DNA of 64,000 nucleotides from Mesaphorura yosii (Eukaryota; Arthropoda; Collembola; Poduromorpha; Tullbergiidae). The position numbers were made by a program, and so were the translations under genes. Shown piece after piece: positions 39,736-54,914 of this stretch (the first letter of the stretch is position 1; every line of letters begins with the position of its first letter). Under the pieces are notes generated by a model, which was given only the letters and a program-made list of their open reading frames with translations, ran no database searches and was not told where the DNA came from. The DNA is taken from contig WIXG01000300.1 of NCBI GenBank assembly GCA_009869945.1, forward strand, positions 1-64,000, read 5' to 3'.

Positions 39736-42700
39736 TGCAGTTCAGCGCAATATAGAATGCAGCTCGATGATTAAACATCGTATTAATTACAGACGCCGAC
39801 CGATCGTTTCCTCTTCATTCAAACTTCAAATGCGTACGAAGACGACTGCAAACGGCTCATGCAAGACGCTGTGATTATTTTCAGGCATTGAAACAACATG
39901 TCAATGAGATAGAAGCTGAGGAACAAGATAATTACAATGTTGCAATATAAATCATCAAGAGGCAGATGACCATTAAAACTCTGCAAAGACGCACGCGGCT
40001 GTGTCGGTCGTTCAATGAAGATTCGGTGGAGGTGATTCTAACACAAATTCAAAGGGAAGAAGCAGCGAGCATTACGTTGGTCAAGGTATAGCTCTGCTGC
40101 TCTGGCCAGCATCAACAGCAAAGAAAGCATCGGAGTGGAAGTTTTTTGTAATCGGTGAAATTGAACCCTTATTCAGTGTCCCAGCGTCTGTGCTCGAGTT
40201 CTTCGCACTTCTTTCTTTTGCGCCGAATAGAATGAATGGGACACTGTGCACAGGCCGCAGACTGCGGCACAAGGAACAGGATCGGACAAAGCCATTTACA
40301 AGAAACAAGCAATGAAGAAATAGAAAAAGCATGTTAAATTCTCAATCTTTTCATCTCTGCTTCAAGAAACCGATCTTATTCTTTCATTGTGGACCGTGCT
40401 TTCTTTCTTGGGCCAAACACAAATTCTTTTTACCTATAGCTTGTGTTGTGTCGTATTTTCGTTCATGTTTAATGAAGCTGAAGAGAATTCTTCTGAATGA
40501 GGCAACATTTCCTCATAAGCTCAAGTTAGTCGTCTGAAGACTGAAGTGTGCGTGCGTGATAAGCAAACGTTAATAAAGGCTAAAGATAATATTGTCATGT
40601 TGTTCTTGAGAATTGTGACACAATAGAGCACGTCAGGCAGGCAGGGCGGCGATGGAAAAGGAAGGTGTTGACGCCTATGCGCCTTGTTCCACGAAATATT
40701 TGAAGACGTGACACAATGACGACCGAGGACGGGGATAGATTGACAACACCCTTAATGAAAACGAAATTCTGTTGCGATTATCGCGAATAAAAAATAAATT
40801 CTTCTTCCGCCCGAATTTCGTCCAGATGAAAAACGCTTCGGTATCCAGATAATATCTGTACAAGCATCAAACAAGCAATAGTTCAAAGCACTGAGCGTGT
40901 ATTTCAAAGCGAATGAATCTTTCCATTGTGAGTCTGGCCTCGTGTACATGAAACCGATCCGTAAAAGCACTTATTATCGTGCGTAAATCAAGTAGGACGC
41001 AATTACGCAGCATTTGCAGAGTACAAGTAGGAATTAATTTGGATCCGTGCAAGCATCGGCGCTGGACGCACCTGGTCTCCTCATTCACAGACAACCAACT
41101 CGTAGATATGATGTACGATAATTTAATGAAGTTGACATTAAGACATGTACTGAAAGCACTGGTTTATGTCCATTCTACGCTGGTGCCCAGACGAACTAGG
41201 TTCTAAGCTGCAGTGCATCCCAGAGAAATCACAGACAAAGACAATGGGTTTTTGACATTGAAGCAACGACTGAGGAGCTGAACTAATCTGCATTGTTTAA
41301 CCGCAAGCTCTTCAACCAGTTCAACTGAGCTTGAAAGCTTTCAAATCCTTGTCGTTCGCCCAAAAATAGGTCTTTTCCTTACCCACCCAATTCCCACGCA
41401 AAATCGCGATCGCCTTGCATTATTTTCAGTGGGGCTCTCAACCTTGCTACATAATTTCTTGACATTGTTGCACATGCGAATGTAATTCAGGAAAGGCTGA
41501 AAATTCCATGTACACGCATGCACGTTTCGTTTCCGCGGCCAATCACTCAACTCCTTCATTAATTGTCCATCAAAACTTACTGATTTATATTCCTGGTAAT
41601 GTAAACATCGCCTCATCACAGTTTAATAATCTGAAAGGTATTGAATTGATCATGTCAATCTGCAAAATGATTATTGTAATGTATTACTATAATTTATTTG
41701 TGTGTCATTGAATACTCAAGCAGTCAGCATCAGCAATGGAATGATGCTCAGCTTATTAATTTCTCACGGTTTCTTCAGCGTCCATATTGCAGTCGCTGTA
41801 TTCAAATGAGACATGACTCTGAAATGCCAAATGCAAGCTGCGAGCTGCAACAATGAGCGCTCATCAACATATCACTGTGAAAAGAGGATGATGAAGAATG
41901 AGACAGTTATTCAAATCAAGAAAATTGTGACTGTGTTGTGAACGGACGCAGACTCGGATTCGACTACCTTAGGCTATGTAAATTGTCTTTGATGCACAGA
42001 TACAGAATATCATTTATCCGCGCCTCGAATTATTCGCACTGTGTGCATGCCCGTGAAGAGAAGTTAATCATGCAAGGACGCTGGACTCGACAGGCAACAG
42101 TTAGAATGTAACAACGCATTGCGCTGTGGACATGAAGACGGATTCTAACGTATGCTTTACAATCTCAGTTATCCCTTGTTAAACAGTTGATGATCACGAC
42201 GATGATGATCAATGTCTTGTTCACACAGGCCCGCAACCGACGAGCAGGCAAGCCAGTCAAAGACAGGCCTGGAGTTTCATTTCTTTTTACCTGTCAAACG
42301 CGTAACGCGTGAAAAGAAAAGCAAAAACGTTAAACGCTGAAATTAATTCATGTAATGGTAATACGCTGAGTATGTTCGTGTCGTATTAAATATAATTATT
42401 AGCTCGGTCTCTGAAACAAGGTGTCGGATCTAATCTTGTGAACGTATCTCACACGGACGGAACGGAACGCAAGGCATGTCTGTTATTAATTTGAAAAGAA
42501 AAGATTACCATCCCGTGGATCCTGAGACTGTGCACTGCGCGGACTGGGATTGACTTTATCTCGTCTTGTTTTTGACGCTTAGGCACAGAATCTTTAAATC
42601 TTTGCGTACAATGCTCGCTGAGTAACCCTTCCATCTCAATTGAGTGAGCAAACACAAATTAACGTCAATATAATTTATGAACGCATTCTTCATCTCGTTG

Positions 42701-45700
42701 GCTCATCACACAAGGATTGTTTATGTTGCAAGCAGTTTTTCCATTGACTTTTCTTCAGTTCGCAAAGAAAACCTAGCAGTATTAAATCTGAAACCCAGTG
42801 CAGAATGTAAAGCTGTTGCGCATTGCGGAAGATCTCCCAAGATGCCAAAAAGAACCAAGAACCAAGTTCTTTACTTCCCACATACGAAAAGCACGACTCG
42901 AAATCCTCAACAATTAATTGTTAAATTGCTACACGTGGCCAATATTTTCCATGTATTAAAATAATTGACTTTCGATAACGATCGTGCACTTTTCTTGTGT
43001 CATGCCATGCATGGCTCTTTGACAATAACAAACATTACGCGTATTTGGATTACGCCCTACATTTCATTCGTTTTGTTTACATTTATGATGAATGAGCGGT
43101 AGGTTATTTCATTCGTAAGCCTTGGCGAAGGCGAACGGAGATCGCGTCGGTGCCTACAGCTCAGGACACCAATGGTAGTTTGTTGTTGGCTGGTTCTAAT
43201 CGGGCTGACGCTATACACCAAATCACAATAGAAATTGAGCTTGCTTTATTGACATACAATTAATTCAGTTTTCTAGAACAAACATCTGCGCACGACGACG
43301 ATGATGCGTAGGTGGTACGACATGAGACGACTTTTATTTCATTATTGATGATGATACACTTGCATAGCGGAATAGTAATACAAAGAATGGCGATGGCGAC
43401 AGGCTTTTAATTTGAAGCAGCTACTGATCTAGAAGACTCCACCAGAAATGATGTCAATCTCTGGTCTGTCAGCCGCGTAAACATAAACAATGGTCACGTC
43501 ATGGTTCATTGTTTAGAAGCAGATTAAATGTGAAGATGACTTCAACTTCAAGTTGGGGACAGGAGCAATTAAAGTAAAGATAATGTGATTTGCGTGGAGG
43601 CGGTGATTTTAAAATTAGAATAATCATTTAATCTCACCATCTTCATGCGTGGCGAATTTCTACCTACACATTTCCAGCTCTGCGTCTAGAATTTGTCTCT
43701 GTCTTTCGGCCGCAATTCAATGCGATCTTTCGAATGTATGTTGTCATTTCTTCCAGTACATTATCCTTGCAATAGACTCCGAACCAGTTTTTAGTTTTTA
43801 TGCTACGCCTGCTCGCTGAGGGTAATAATAATTTAATAATACAGCAATAAAATTGTAATTTACTTCTTCTTTCCCGTCGTCAGCGTCATCATCTGGTCTG
43901 GTCGACTACACACTTTCGCGCACGAGTCTGTGGCTCGAGCCTGGTCCGACCGCATTAATAAAACTGAATTACAAAATCGTGGCATCATGGCCCAGTAATT
44001 GATTACGTTATAAAGTCGTCGAGTGGACTGCGAGTTGTCTCGCCTCAATCTTCACTTCGGTTTGTTGTTTAATCGTAATCGTAAAATGTGGATTCTACTT
44101 TCTGCGTTTCGAGACTTGTAGTAGCTTCACTGTTGTTGCTTTTGCATGTGACTTTGTTTCTTGTTCTGCTCTAGTGGCTTCAATTTTGTATTCTAATTTT
44201 TTGTGGCCAACTGCACGCAACACGCAACGATAAAGTACGGTACGTAGGCGTGAATGTAGGATTTCTTAAAAAGTTAACTCCCTTGTAATATTTCGTTGTT
44301 GGGCTGCACTGCATTGCAAAAAGTACAGCAGGGCTGAAGGCAAATGCAAATTGCGAGTTAACATGACAATGGGGATTCAATTTGAATATTTAAATCATTA
44401 GAAATGTGATACGAAAGGGATCACAGCAATTGAAACAATTAAAATTTTCTTTACTGCTCTCCTCTGAATGGTTGCCAACATAATTACTCTTGTGGTATGT
44501 GATTAGAGAGGACAGGCCAACACTAACAATTAGTGAAGATTACAGCATTTTGAGGCGGCAAGAGTTTATGACTTTGGTGGGCCATCGCCGCGGCCGAACC
44601 CATCACGGCAAGGTCAACCGCATCTTCCTACGATTCTGATGCTGACACGGCCTGTCGTGGCATTCAGGCATTTATTGCTCGCGCTCAGTGCATCATTTTA
44701 ATTGGTGTCTTATTACATTTTGTTTGAAGCCAAAAGCCTATCATTAGTTTTTGAGAATTCATCTCACTTTTTGCGCGCGATGCATGGCCAACAGCGTCCA
44801 TGTCCATAAATAAAGCGTCCATCCATTATCCGCCGCTCCTGCAGCATGCAATACAAGCTCAGAGGTCATTATCTCGGTTGATTTTGATCTTGTGGGCTTA
44901 AATTGCACTGCTGGACAACAAAGGACCCTGAAATCTTCAGCAAGGCGAGCGCATCATCCCTCGATAAGAGAATGAAATATTGCTTTGAAAGATGATGATG
45001 ACGAAATGAAGTTGTTACGAAGACGGTCAGGCGATGTATTGATTTACGAAGCAGTTATCCTGGGCCAGAAGGAAATCTGAGACGAGGCCAAAAGCCAAGC
45101 ATCAAAAAAGAAGACAACCTTTGACTTTAATTACTTTTCTGGTAAACAATGGAACAGGCCAGAGCACTGCGCCGGGCGCAGGAAAAGGAAAACAAGAGCT
45201 TCTTAATCGATTGAGGCCATTTTCTCGAGTCTGCACATCATCATCATATCGTCCATCGTCTGCATTTCTGACACCCATCACAGCAAAGGAAAGGAGCTCT
45301 GGATGGATGCACCCATGTCATAAAATATTTATCTCCAATATTATCCAATATCCAAGGTTCTACCTCCTTGCTGCATGCTGCTCCTCTTTAATGAAAACAT
45401 GCTGCCCAAGTTTACGATTTTTTAATTGCCAGTCTTCTTGTCCTAACCCTAAATTCTTGAAACTAATGCATGGCTGTGTAGCACTCTGACTCTGACTTGA
45501 CTTGGTTTGCTTTACTGTACTAAGTGGCTCGATAAACTTCTTGATTCCTGGTAATAAGGCGAAAATTGAGTGGTACGAAACGAAATGGACGATGTTAGGG
45601 TTTGGAACTTACCAGAAGCAGCTGAGTTGGTATTTTATGGGAGTATTGTCCTTGTAATTTTTAGCGTCGTCAACAAGACCAGATTTTCATCACAAGCAAG

Positions 45701-48700
45701 GCTCAAGGAGGCATTTATTGATTGATAAATGACAAATGAGTCAAACAGGTTTTGTATCATTTTACGTCTTAACTTCTCACCTTTCTCGCGTCAATTGTCA
45801 CCAAGCAGAAATTACTTATTCCCCAAGTAAATTCCGAATCTACCTTCATTCATACGGGGACTGGTCAGTCAAATCATAAATCAACATGCGAGACCCTTGG
45901 AAAGTAAACGTTATAGCATCTTGCTTAAGAGTCTGAGGAACAGAAGGACGAATTGGCATTTCCCTGCACTAACACGGCCAACGCTGACTGTAAATTACAT
46001 TCATAAATATGAACATGATTTGATGGCACCCGATGAGACCGTAATAACATTAATAGAGATTTAACTGAGATAACGAAATAGAATTTAGGCTTGGCACAGC
46101 CTTGGCGTGGCACTCCGTCGCTGCTGCGCTAAATGACGACTGCTGTGAAATGTGAAATGTGATGTTCTTGTGGTGTTGGTGATTCAAATTCTTTCTCCCT
46201 TGAAGTTTATTGATGGGAAGCTGCGAGTTGCGAGGTTAGAGTTTTATTAATCGTTGTTTTGTCAAGATAAGGGCGCAGGCCAAGAAATTAGGGAAAGCTG
46301 AATGGTTTGGTTTTCATCATCGCTTAAATGTATGTCGATGAAGATCAAATCTGCTGCTGTTGGCATGCCACGCTAGGTTGGGTTCCTTAAATCATTGTGC
46401 ATGCATTCCTTCGCGTTTTATTGAAATAAGTCAATTTCAACCACAGAATAACACAGAACGCTTTACTGCACCACACCATGGATTAGGTTTCCTACGGAAT
46501 TGTTACATATTTAAGTACCCTAGGTTCATGCTTACATGCAGCGGGGTTCTGAGTTCACTTCTTAAAAGTAATGCTTCAAGATATGGGAAGTCCGTCATTG
46601 TTGCGCAGTACGACTGGAGTTTGAAGATTCCTCGACTACTTTGCGGGAGCTCGCTGGGATTTATCGGGTGTGTCCCACAAAATGCAACGCGTAAATGCAT
46701 TCTGATGCTGGGCTGACAGACAAGATCTCAAAAGTCAAAAGATCTTCTTCACAAATCTCAAATGTCCCTGGCCCGTAAATGCCTGCGTAATTGTAATCCC
46801 ATTTTCCGTTCTCTCAGTTTTAATCTTGTCAGTCTCCTTTAGATTGGCCTATAGTTGAAGACCCAAGTCTGAATAATTGAACATGATTGACCTGTTTTGC
46901 AGAGGTTACCCTGTGTATTTAGATTTGGATTAGGGAACATGATTGGATGATTGCACAATACTTGTCTTGTCAATCATGCACGCATAGTAATTAAGTGTCT
47001 TAAATATTTGTACAGCCACCCGGAGTGACCTGCTTGTTCCTTCATAATTTCCATACTGCAATCTATCAATCCGTTGTCTTATCGGGTATCTGAAATCTGA
47101 ATGCTTTCAGCACGTACTGTGCGAGTTTGATTTGCTCATCTTGGAGCGCGAGCGAGCGACGGGTGGAGTCCGTGGCCATGGCCCGTGCGATTTCGTAAAT
47201 ACAAATTACGATTAAGGAAGATTCTGTACTATGCAAATTGAAAATGCGTAGGATTAAATTAGCGCTGTTACTAGTATTCGTCGTAATTTCGAGATGCTGG
47301 TAGGGAAACTAGCTAATCTCAAAACTATACTACTGGGACATTTTTTTGCATACAAATTAGCCGAATTACAACACACATATTCCTTAAGAGTCGCGTAGCG
47401 TGGTTGCAAGGCAGCTCGGATTACAACCCGGTAACAATTACTTAAATCAAAGCCATTTTGTAGTTACAAGGGCGTTGGAGCCCAAGCTCGCAAGTCAAAC
47501 GCAAGTTGTATAGCCGAGCATTCCAAGCAGTGAACCTGAAAATATGTCATTGGGTATGAGTGAGATTGTTTCGTAATTTGCAATGGCGTAGAACGTGCAT
47601 GATTGATTGAGAGGATCTGTATGTTATCATTACGCCAAATGCTGATTTGTTTACATGAGCTGGTGGTGCTCGTCTCTGCGCGCTGGTGGGAGGATGCCAC
47701 AAAAATAAGGTCAATCTTGTAAAATTTTATTAAGCCGGTTATACGAAATGTGATGGTGACGTTGAATAGGAAAGTGAATTGGCACGTGCGTGCAACTTGC
47801 GTACATTTCCCCGTCACTGATTCCACATCCTCGCGAATGCTGGCAACAGATCGGCGATTGTCAATCAAATGGAGTCGGCCGCGCATGCGTTGCGCAAGTA
47901 ATAAAATTACTCGACTAACAGATTCGCTTCACTAGATTTAATCCTTTTATTTTGTTCCACAGGATTATTTACTGGGATACAGACTCGAACTTCACCACAA
48001 TAGAAATTGCGTAATGCTGAAGTACTGTCCGTTCGCACATGAATTGATGGGATCAGACTTCATGGACTGAAGGACTGCTTTTTAGGTTTTCATGAAGCGA
48101 TTCTCCTTGCGGGATGGTATGATAATGGGCTTTTAATTGTGCGTAATTCAAGTGATTTCTGGCCTGCACGTTGCGTCTTAATGTTACATGAAATTCAGGT
48201 CAAAGAAATTAACCGGATCATTTACGATTGGAATTTTCCAAGGTAGCATTCCACAAATAGCTGACGTGCTCAAGGCCTCGCCCATTGTGCCGGGCTAACC
48301 ACGCACGCCAGTGCAGTGGCAAGAGATTCGAAACCGTCACAGCACGAAGAATGCTGCTACTGTTTTATGCACTTATGAAATATTACCCCTGGTGCATTAT
48401 GTGCATATAAATTTCAGGACCAACGGATTCATTGACGTTTTAATGGACATCGTGCATGGTCGAATGTCAGTTTGAATGAAGCTGCTTGCAGTTCAAAGAA
48501 TTCAGTAGCATTTCATGCGATGCGCTGTATCCTGTGTTTACGTACGTCCATCGTCCACGTCATATTTTCTTCATACGCCACGCTTGCGAGCGAGCTGAGT
48601 TGACATGCAGACTGGTGCTATGTTGGTTTCATTGTTGGCAGTTGGCATCGAATGACGATTGAAATATGAAACCCAAAATAAATATTTATACAGCATTTAC

Positions 48701-51700
48701 TTGAGATTTTGTTTCGTGCTAAGAACACAAGGGAACCCAAGACGAAGACAAGAGTCAAGACTAAAGACAAGACACCCAACCTCCCGTTGTTTGCTTGCTG
48801 TTTATATTGCTATTGTTATGTGCGCATTGTTGGGCGCACCGCAACCGCAACGTCAGCCTGCATGCCTCACTTCAACTGCAAGGTTCGTGGCAAATTCCTT
48901 TACTTTATGATCTGAGTCCTTTTCGTCTTCGACCCGCTGTTCAAGTTCTCACAGCAGAAAGATCTCTGACGAATCGAGACGCGAGGAGGGACAATGGAAC
49001 TGTAAAGTGCAGAGTGCAATATGTGCCGTTGCTTTAAACTGCAACCCACAACACAAAGCCGTCATAACTCATCAATTTCATTTGGTGGTCAAAATGTCGT
49101 GGGAAACATTCAGAACCTAAAATTACGCGAAACACAAAATGCGAATAAATAATCCGTGGTCTGGCAAGAGTAAAGAAAAATTCAGTTTTGGTCTCTAGCA
49201 TTTAACTCGAAGGATAAATACATCGTTCTAAAATTATCTCGTGCTAACAAATGTAAACATAATTTTATGATTTGTGTTGTCAGATGCAGTTTGCCAGTCA
49301 GTGCTAGTTTTTGCAGTGCAAAAATATGAATTTGAAAGAATGGAATATTAAAACCCTGGACTCATTGTTCTGATGATTTTATGCTCTATAAATAAGAGTT
49401 ACTTTACCCCTGCGGTTGCATGAGGGCATCTTATCTTGCAATTTACACTTCATTGGATCATTTTTCTGGATCTCAAGAAGTTAGAATGAATGAAACAAAA
49501 CAAAAGCAAAACAAACGAGAGATTTAAAGCAGTCATTTATTGAGCCGCAGCCACAAGAAAGAACTTTACGAGGCGCTTCGGCCGAAGGGAGTCATCTGCG
49601 AGCCTCTCCAGAAAGTAATTAAATCAAACCAAGCTTCTCTGAAGACGGGCAGTATGTAAAAACTTTTTAATCCCACTGGAGCATTTACATTTACGCCTTA
49701 CATGCCATGGAAAGGCCTGAAAAGAAAAATAAAGTTTTGTTTTTTCTTTATGCACATAAACTATGCTTGAAAAACTCTTTCAAAGTATTTCTTTTAGTTG
49801 GTACCTCACTTTTCATCAATTCCAACAGCAGTGCTGGCTTTGGCTTTTGTAGTGAGACCGACAAAAACGATTCTGCAACAAAAGCTCTTTAAATTAAACT
49901 TCTTTATGTCATGAGCCGAGCGAGAAGTAAAGGCTCGCTTCATTTTTCTGTATCATTTGCTTTGACGAAACTACAAAGACAAAGTGAGACTTTGGCACTG
50001 CTCAAAGGAGCATTGAGTTAACTTGTCAGGTTCATTTGCTCAATTATTCTGACGTTTAATCCGTACCAAGAAATGAGATTCTTAAGCTTAATTATAAGAA
50101 TTTAAATTTAAAGTGTCACTGTACATAACGAACATATACAAAATATCGTACTTCACATTACAATACTCATGCGCGTAAACCGAAACATTTAATTTCATTC
50201 TAACGGAAGAAAGACAATCCAAACCACACCGTAAATTGAGTCTTTGGTTTGGTGATCTCGTCAAAAATTCGTACTTGCTCAACAAACGTGTTAATTGCGC
50301 ACAAAGTAAATATTGTCTTGGAGTAAATACAAATACATTTGACATTGAAAAAGTATGTCATTTGAGATTCGAGGCTGGTGTGAAGATAAGTCAATTTGCA
50401 CAGAATTTCACATCCGCTGCGCTGCTGTCGGCTCCGAGACTCCGGCAGAAGCGTGAACTCTTACTTTCATGTGTTGGTGTCACCTTCACCACATCAGTGG
50501 ACTTGTACCTCCGATATCATCATTGCGTAGCCAGGAAAAGGAAATGAAGATGAATGAATTCGAACGGAATGCTCAAACAGACGCGAACGCGACTTGGTTA
50601 CGACGGACGACTGACCGAGTTTCGCGAGTGCACATTGGCCACAAGCCGTTCGCGTGCGAGGCGAGTGCTTATCATTAAGGAAATAGTGAAACTACTGAAG
50701 CCGTGCTGTTAAGTGGATTCATGCTTCCAAGAAATGTACACCACTTGCCCTTTGCCAACTCGTTAATGGCTCCTTGTCAATTTCGCCGTTCGCGTTTCTC
50801 TCGTAAGTCATGAGCCGCTTGCTGTATCCCAAACCATCACGCCAAATTGAATTTGAAGTAGAATTTTTGCTACAGGGGCTTCTCTCTTAAAGTGGACGCA
50901 ATTTAAAATAATTAATGGGCAAGTGTGCGAGCCATAAGGTGCCGTGGACGTGGCGCTAAATGTGCTGTTGCAGTTACTGCGCTGCGGCAACAATTGAAGA
51001 TCGCCTTTTGAATGTGAAAATTAATTATCATGGAAAAGTTGGACGAAGAAATTATGACTTTTTAGTTCACTTATGAAATATTTAAGTAACAAAAGGCATA
51101 AGCCACATTATAAGCAGATACGCAACGGCAATGCGCATTGTGTGTGTACGAAAGTTATGCTGCTCTTAAATGTATTATGGGCGTTTACACTTTTCAAAAT
51201 AGATAATGGAAATTGTAATTGATTGAAATGGGTAGACATATCGTACAAGAGCAAGGCTCAAGCACGCACAGCGCATGCATGCGCGCCAACACAAAAAATG
51301 AAAGTGTTTGAGTTTTGAAATGTGAAAGATAAATGCTCTACGCGAGTATATAAATATTATGCAATTAGTAGGCTGTATGGATTTTAATGGATTTGGATTA
51401 GTACACGATTGTAAACTGCAGCACGCTGAGGCAGCTGAGCCGAACAACATTCCATCGTCTCATTCTCATTCGTCGCTGCCGCACGGCAAGCGTCCAACTG
51501 GTCCAACCTACTAAACCACAATTACAAAAAATCATAACTTGCTGCCGCCGCATTCTGCATTCAATTGTGCACGCATTACGCATTATATATTTTACATTTA
51601 CCATAATTCAATAATTTAAGTAGACAAGGAGCCATGTCAAGTCAAGAAGGGCGAACTGGCCGAGCAATAGAAGTAAAAGGGTGCAAGCTCAGGTCTTTTC

Positions 51701-52647
51701 ATTTTTGTGCCGCAACCGCAGCCACGCTTGCAAGTAATTGATGAGATCCCGGCCGAAGAAACCAAAAAGTACTTCCAAGCATGAAGCCTGCCACTTGAAG
51801 TTAGGATTAAGGATTCTCAAAGGCAGATAATCTTTTAGCAGACGAGACTGAAAACATGATGAAACTCTGAAAACTGATCGTTCGTGGTTGTTGATTTCCA
51901 TATCACGACAACGATGTTTCGGGTCTCGAGCATGGATAAAGGAGCTGGTAATGCAAAGTTAACAATGCGTGACGTGAAAGCACGAAGCACGCGACTAGAC
52001 CACGATCTTGCTTTCGGCTCCAGAAGCAATTGTTTCATTAATAGGACACATGGAGCTTTCAACTGTCGAAAGGCTCCGCTATCCACGTATCCCTTTGTTG
52101 GTATGCGGCTTAATTTTCCGCTCGTGATCACCTTTTGAAGCACTACGCTTCATAAGAGCAGTGCATTTCTACGAAACCGTGATGTAAGCAGACTGATATT
52201 TACCAAAACACTGTAAATAAACGACTACAAATTACGCAATTAAACGGCTCATTAAACAATGAACTGTTGCGCTAGGTTAGTTTTGCCATTCGTTGCTCGT
52301 GCTCATCTTCGTATTCAGGTTCAATAATCAAAGTCATTGGGTTAACTGCTGCTGCTGCATGTACTTATCCTATATTTGGCCATGGAATTTCTGATATCAA
52401 TGACATACACGCGTGCACGCGGAATCGTAAATCGCTAGCCACTTGATAATGCAGTCTGCAGTTGGCGGCGCGTTCATTCGCGTACCTTAAATCGCAAATT
52501 CTTCTTCTAAGAAAGGAATTATTACCGTATAAGTCAAACTCTTACTGACATTCGTTCTACAAACTCGTTCACTCATTCATCCTTGTAAGGCTATCGTTAT
52601 TACTTACATTTACGCTGTAACGGCACGGTGGACGTATATAGAAACTT

Positions 52648-52806
52648 ACGCATGCGCGTACGGCAGAGACAAAAGCATTTTTGACTCATCATCTGCATCA
52701 TCACTCCATAAAATCGAAAGGTTAACAATTTATGTAATACGCAACTCACACGTACAGGGAAGGAATCGATTATGGAAGTGCATCATGCATTACGCATATA
52801 TAAAAG
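52648..52806 (+). promoter_or_regulatory. Orphan promoter-like region with strong TATA box
   Basis: TATATAAAAG at 52797-52806, followed by a G+C-rich flank, is the strongest TATA match in the window; TTTCAAGG about 30 bp downstream could be a start site. An NRF-1-like ACGCATGCGCGT lies upstream at 52648-52659. No open frame or spliced gene is evident downstream for several hundred bases, so any transcript would be non-coding, have a distant first exon, or not exist. Confidence 0.25.
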
Positions 52807-54890
52807 AGGCGCACAATGTGCGAATCTTTCAAGGCACAAAAACATAATGCGAAGTGACAGGCGCAATAATTTGTGAAGCCACGAGCCATTAGCATCGACG
52901 TGTTTCAGCAATAATTACAAACACGCGACCTGTACAGCTTCAAGTATTGAATGACAGAATATGAGAATTAAAATAGAACGTGAAGCCAAACAGCGACTCA
53001 AACAGCTTTTTATCCATACGTACTTGAATTTGTAGCATGTTTTGCTAAACGAATGTCACGAATTACTAGTTTAATTCGAGAAGTTCATTGTACCAACTCC
53101 AAATTAAACATTAGCATATCAGAGCCGGTGTCGCCAGTGTGAACAACGCTCGTCTCCTCTCTGCCTGCCCGTCTATCATTTTTCGGTGTGTCGGTGTACA
53201 ATTAAGTCACAATTGTTCACTCGCGTCTAACCAGTCAGTCTGACGTCTGATTATGATTACTGGCACTTGCGCTGCAGCTGTAAAGGCTGTAATAGGTTTC
53301 TATTCAGAAATCGAAAGAAATATGATAGGCGCAATTACATGATTTAATGACTTTTTGTGCTCCATTGTTGGATTTGGTTACACGACATTTAAATACTCTC
53401 ATGTTCATCCCACAAACCAGGCTAGGGCTACGGACACAGTGGACTGGGAATACAATTTGGACAATTTCAGTAATTTTGGATTTACATTGCCATCGGTGGA
53501 GTGAAAAAGCCACAACATTGTAATTGTATTGTATTCTTGAAGGGTGTGAATGGAATTTTATGTCCATTGTTACTGCGTTGTTATTGTGTGGATGACCAAC
53601 TACAAGCAAGGGTCATGCTTCTTGCTCTCGTCTGTCTGTCTGCAGCGAAGCCGATCCGAATCACCCAAACATAGTCAGCAAGTCATCCTAGAGCAGACAT
53701 AACACAAGGTGCTTGCCTTTCTTGCTCGTCTTCTTGGGCAGATTTATTACAATTTAATGAACCAAATTCCTTTGCGGACAATGCAAACACAACGAGGCGG
53801 TCGTTCTGCGGTTGGCCACAGAATATAAATTGTGTATTCACTGCAATTATGAGTCGCACAACATAAACACCTGAACTAGAACCACACATGAAGTATTTGG
53901 CTCTTGCTCAATAACAACAATAACAATGTAATTCAAACTTATTGTACAAATTGTATGAATAATATTTTAAGAGTGTAAAAATGCTGCATATTATTATTAT
54001 AATTTTTTTCCACAGCCGTCGCCGTCGCTGAGGTTGTGGCTTTTTTGAAGTGACCGGCCCAGCATCGCCGCGGCTCATCCTGTTCATTCCAGACTGCGTA
54101 ATTTCCTCGTGCTCGGAGAATAGCAAAGGTCAGCCACAGAACACACTAATAAAGTAATTAGCATAAGATCGGCATGAATTCTATCTATCACGACCGTAAG
54201 TTCTTAGCACTGAGGCCACTTTAGCAGTCATGACTTGGTGTACGGTGTATGAATTTCCCGACAAAATATTTTGATTTATTGTGAACACGAAACCACGATC
54301 AAAATCATGCGATGTGAAATAGAGCTTTGACGGACAACGTGCTTTCAAGAGGGTACTAATTGGCTGGATTGGTTTAAATTCTGGTTATCATAATTTACAC
54401 TTGTGTCCGGCTTTCAAGGCTGTTCTCCATTCAACACTTTTGCCGGCGTTGCGTTGTCGGTGGTCCATCATTTTCGATTGGAGGTATATTTAAGTTCTTC
54501 CAAGACCGAAGAATCGACTGTCGTGGGTAATGTGAGACTCAAGCTTGCGATTCGATGCAGTGCAGTGCAGCGTAAAAATATGCAGTGAAAGAATTCACAA
54601 ATAATTAACCTTATCTTTGATTCTCGCAGTGCAGTGCCCAACATACGCATATCACATTCATAATACGCACGCTACGTGCCTTGACTAGCTGGCTGTGCTG
54701 AATTCATAAACACGACAACAATCACAATCACGGTAATCATACGCATTATTGTTATCCATCGACCAATCTCTCAATTTATTATTATTATACTTTGTGCATG
54801 CACTCACATAATTTCCTAACAAGCAATTTCTCATCGTCTCATTAATATTCCCGTACAACACTTTGCTGAATGCTGAGCTTTCACAGCCCG

Positions 54891-54914
54891 ATCGCGTCCG
54901 CGTACGTACACGCG
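54891..54914. other. Short CpG-dense alternating purine-pyrimidine patch
   Basis: Seven CpG dinucleotides fall within 24 bp, in a sequence close to alternating purine and pyrimidine (CGCG, CGTACGTACACGCG). Such runs can favour Z-DNA and show that CpG is not depleted here. No gene starts nearby on either strand that would make it a promoter. Confidence 0.35.

Noticed and set aside
47464-47886. 140-codon open frame on the minus strand
   Set aside because: No family resemblance and no coding character in comparison with the five accepted genes.
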